In this document: piece after piece, positions 30,775-33,551 of the stretch
Layout: each line of letters begins with the position of its first letter
Position numbering within the stretch: the stretch's first letter is position 1
Assembly (NCBI GenBank): GCA_964058805.1
Contig: CAXKVV010000913.1
Location: forward strand, 1 to 33,551
Direction of reading: 5' to 3'
From: Schoenoplectus triqueter
Taxonomy: Eukaryota; Streptophyta; Magnoliopsida; Poales; Cyperaceae
DNA: 33,551 nt
Position numbers and translations under genes: made by a program
The notes under the pieces: generated by a model
Seen by the model: only the letters and a program-made list of their open reading frames with translations
Told to the model about the DNA's origin: nothing
The model's database searches: none

Positions 30775-31065
30775 GTATCAATTTTAGGTGTTAGGCCAAC
30801 CATCATTTGAATCTCGTTTAAACCCCCAAATACAAGTTTTAATCCTGAATTAAGTAACCAACCAACTAGACGAGATTATTGAACCACGTAAATCAGACAG
30901 CATAAATGGAAGCTTCTTATTGAGCACGTTATATTGTATGAAAAATAATCTCTTCCAAGTTGAAGCTGAAGCTTCAAATAGTCTAATATATTTGTTGCTC
31001 TGTTCTAGAAAGTGAGCTAATTTGGTATTAACATAGTTGAGGTTCTTGTCAAAACTTTGCAAATG
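30775..31065 (-). promoter_or_regulatory. Conserved upstream block of gene B
   Basis: Counterpart of 25330-25626. It begins about 110 bp upstream of the TATA box. A minus-strand frame (MKLIDNLHLQSFDKNLNYVN...) is open here and partly shared with arm A, but a one-base indel (agagaatta versus agagatta) and other changes break it. I treat it as promoter sequence. Confidence 0.5.
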
Positions 31066-31414
31066 AAGATTATCAATCAACTTCAAATTTTATAGATATT
31101 TAATTATTAGCGTATTATGATTTAGATTTTTTCAAAATCCATCTGATATGAAAGCTAACTGCAAGATAGTATAATCATTATAATATGATCCTTTGAAACC
31201 TCCTACATTAGGAATAACAGTGCCCAAAAAGAGTTCGCGAAACATATATTTACGTTTAAGTTGCCAAACCCAATATTTGGAGTGCTCTTTCATATATATA
31301 CCCATATATTTTTTTCTTATCCGAATACTTTTTAAAGCTCAGAAGTATATAGTTAAAAACCTAACAAAACGATGTTAATCATCAAGACATCTCTTTGACA
31401 GTAATTTATTTGTG

Positions 31415-31752
31415 GAGTTGGGTTACTGTACTATGCACTACATGCTATGACTAATTTATTTATTTTTAAAGTTCAAATAGTGAATTCGAGTAGATCAAAT
31501 TTTAGATTTTTTTACCTTTTTTTAGATAACCAGAAAATCAATTCTTTCGAATGTCTCATAATAATTAAATCAAATAAATTTTCAGCTATCTAAAAAATAG
31601 TAAAAATAATTATAAGAATTATAAAATTTAATCTACAATTAGATTTTCATATGATATAAAAATCATTTTAAGCTATCAAATCAAACATTTGAACTTTGAA
31701 ATCAGAAAAATAATTCATAACACAGGGACCATCAACCACCCCAACCCAACTC
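31415..31752. mobile_element. Fold-back MITE private to arm B, 338 bp
   Basis: The left end GAGTTGGGTT and right end AACCCAACTC are perfect inverted repeats. The flanking 10-mers TTTATTTGTG and TTTATTTTTC agree at 8 of 10 positions, a decayed target duplication. The interior resembles FB1 at low level ('aaaatttaatctacaattag' versus 'aaaatttgatctccaaggat'; 'catttgaactttgaaat'). Arm A is uninterrupted here ('gtggaaacataaatttctgtcgaagagatg'), confirming the insertion. Confidence 0.8.
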
Positions 31753-32023
31753 TTTATTTTTCCACATTAATTGTCCAGCGTAAGGAAAACTGAAATAGAC
31801 AAATTAAAAACAATTGAAAAGTAATTGCAACGAAAAAAATATTTTAATCCATACTGGTTCCAATAATTGAAAATTGTTGGTTACAAGAATCTATATGAAC
31901 ATTAGTAATTTCTTGTATAATGAATTAAATTAAAAATATATAGACAAATTTACAAAGTGATTAATTGAAGACAGCACTACAATAAGACGAAACAAGTCCT
32001 GAATGTGTCTCACATGTTTACCT

Positions 32024-32622
32024 CTAGCAAAGAAATGTGTCACTTTGTAGTCTTTGAAGCCGTTGTGCTTCTTCACGGACAGATAAGAGGTTGATTTTAA
32101 CCTCTCTACACAATCTTCCTTCAATTAATTGCACCGGGACCATCAACTTTGGCTCCACCTCAACATTGTACAAAAGCTTCGTCTCAAATTCCCGTCTCAT
32201 TGATTTATGTGTTTCTTCCTCTTCAGAGTCATCACAAACCTAGAAAAAGACCAAATGAATAGTTATTAGTCCGATCAGTCCTTAATGCAAAACATGCTTC
32301 TTAGCACTTGAGAAAAGGATGAGGGTACCAGTTGAGCACAAATTTTAAAAGCTGATAACAATTTGAACCGATCACTTGCACAGTTTATGAGCATGATTAA
32401 GGTTTAAACATCAAAATATTGAAACAAATAAGGCATGGCCAAATTTGGTACCTGTTCAATATACCATTGACCCTCAAAGGTCTTGAAGTCACCCTCAACC
32501 ATCTTAAATTCAATGGCTCTCTTTCTAGAAGAGGCCAAGACCAACTCCATCTCCCTCTCATAACATTCTATCACTCCCTTCGCACTGAATTTGAATCCTA
32601 GTGCTAGTTCCTGCTGCCCCAC
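32024..32622 (-). CDS. SRPBCC/START-like (polyketide cyclase/dehydrase) family protein, last two exons, 5' partial
   Basis: Penultimate exon 32622-32452: VGQQELALGFKFSAKGVIEC, then FKMVEGDFKTFEGQWYIEQ. Intron 32451-32240 (GT...AG, 212 bp). Last exon 32239-32024: FETKLLYNVEVEPKLMVPVQ, then LIEGRLCREVKINLLSVREE, stop TAG at 32026-32024. The exons join in phase 0 and give 128 residues. This matches the C-terminal half of plant plastid-type 'polyketide cyclase/dehydrase and lipid transport' proteins (AT4G01650-like; pattern VGQQ.LALG.KF.A...LDCYEKDLE... QFKMVEGDFQ.FEG.W.IEQ ... LPVRLIEGRLC.EIK.NLL.IREEA). The fold usually binds a lipid or similar ligand; the substrate is unknown. The penultimate exon follows an AG at 32624-32623. 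Earlier exons (START N-terminal half, transit peptide) must lie beyond the window. It looks intact. Confidence 0.85.
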
Positions 32623-33551
32623 CTGCTCAGATTCACCAACCATTCAGAATAGATAAATTGAAGTATTAAACTCAACAGTTAACTTAGGCAATTTTTCAAG
32701 TGTCCCTGTGTTGTACTGTAATATCATTCATTGTCTTGCAGCGCAAAATAAAAATAGTACAGAAAAATTGTAATCAAGTCAGATTTAATGATCCACGTTA
32801 CTTCCAAGTCTCCATAGTAGGCCAACTTACCTGTATAAGACACAAATCCAGTACAAATACACATAGAAAATGTATCATTATCAATTTTGGTCTCATATTT
32901 TGTATACATCCAGTATACGTGTAGGATATTTCAACATGTCATTTTCTACAAGCATTCTTCAAGTCCTAATATCAAGATTCACTTGTAAGACATGCAGAGT
33001 TGGCTAAATGCATGCTTGCAGATATCAACACTACAGCAGTACATGTGTATTTTACTGATTATTATTCATGAGATCACATTTACTTATATGTGTTGAACCA
33101 CCCGTAAATAACAGAACTTTGTTCTTTTGCCTGAAAAGAAAGGAAAGCAGTGAGATATTACTTTCCATTTTATTTTCACATGCAAGCTTCAAACAGATTT
33201 AAATGAAAAAAAAATGCTATAGCCTGATGGGAGAGCTGAAAGGTTATCCATGCCTATTTCCATCTAGACAATGAATATGCCCATTGCATGTTGAAATGCT
33301 ACACATAATATACAATGATATTATTTATATATAGAGAAAGAGAAAAGTAAAAAAAAAGAAAGATTTACAGCCTCATACAGTCCAATGTTATGGAAAATGC
33401 TCTATCACCGTATCAATATCACATCAAATATAGGCATTATATCCATATTCATGGAACATAACCTATATGCGCGTAACTTTTGTTTTTATGGGTAGTTTTG
33501 ACTTTTGACATAGACCCACAAAAATATCACACTGGTGAACTTTTCAAAATT
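32623..33551 (-). other. Probable long intron of the SRPBCC gene
   Basis: The preceding exon of the family (with the 'WxxLTDYExLAxFIPxL' block) is not found in this stretch on the minus strand, so this is most likely intron continuing past the edge. Short frames at 32700-32924 on both strands have no recognisable domain. Confidence 0.5.

Larger units (their letters stand above)
30047..31990 (-). repeat. Arm B of the inverted segmental duplication (partner 20178-27866)
   Basis: The compact copy contains gene B, its TATA box, the conserved upstream block and further flank up to about 60 bp past the SRPBCC stop. It lacks all arm A insertions but carries its own MITE (31415-31752). It therefore records the pre-insertion state of arm A. 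Confidence 0.85.

Noticed and set aside
31930..32124. 64-codon minus-strand ORF near the SRPBCC gene
   Set aside because: It overlaps the true last exon in another frame.

Overview
This window looks like nuclear DNA of a flowering plant, most likely a eudicot. It is very AT-rich, has GT-AG introns, and is dominated by decayed transposons of plant type: a CACTA relic, LINE relics, Helitrons carrying host gene exons, and several fold-back MITE families. I cannot name the species. All comparisons were made by eye.

Layout. 1-1135: minus-strand relic of a CACTA (En/Spm) transposase. 1136-10459: gene-poor DNA with a 403-bp fold-back MITE (10-bp target duplication), an LTR-like repeat, a LINE tail and a TIR element of about 1.1 kb. 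10788-15960: a probable Helitron with a clear 3' end (GC hairpin plus CTAG|T). It carries fragments of a DEAD-box helicase (RH7/RH3 type), a DAA1-type AAA ATPase and an unrecognised exon. 15961-20177: intergenic DNA with a second LTR-like repeat and a hAT-type MITE.

20178-27866 (arm A) and 30047-31990 (arm B) are two copies of one ancestral segment in opposite orientation. Each holds a small gene for a secreted His/Asp-rich protein (27113-27676 plus, 30232-30591 minus), so the two genes converge. Arm A has been inflated from about 2 kb to 7.7 kb by insertions: two fold-back MITEs, a 3.76-kb Helitron (with an LSG1 GTPase exon and its own nested MITE), and a 1.3-kb MITE/microsatellite cluster about 100 bp upstream of the TATA box. 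Arm B lacks all of these and so acts as an empty-site control, but it has one private MITE. LINE relics lie between the two genes.

32024-32622 holds the last two coding exons of a plant SRPBCC (polyketide cyclase/dehydrase-like) gene on the minus strand, which continues beyond the right edge. Arm B homology stops just inside its 3' flank.

Likely functional genes are the two His/Asp-rich genes and the SRPBCC gene. The other protein similarities are transposon relics or captured fragments. The most interesting point is the pair of inverted paralogs: it dates and bounds the insertions, shows a promoter split by MITEs in one copy only, and shows gain or loss of a cysteine-studded Asp/His repeat.
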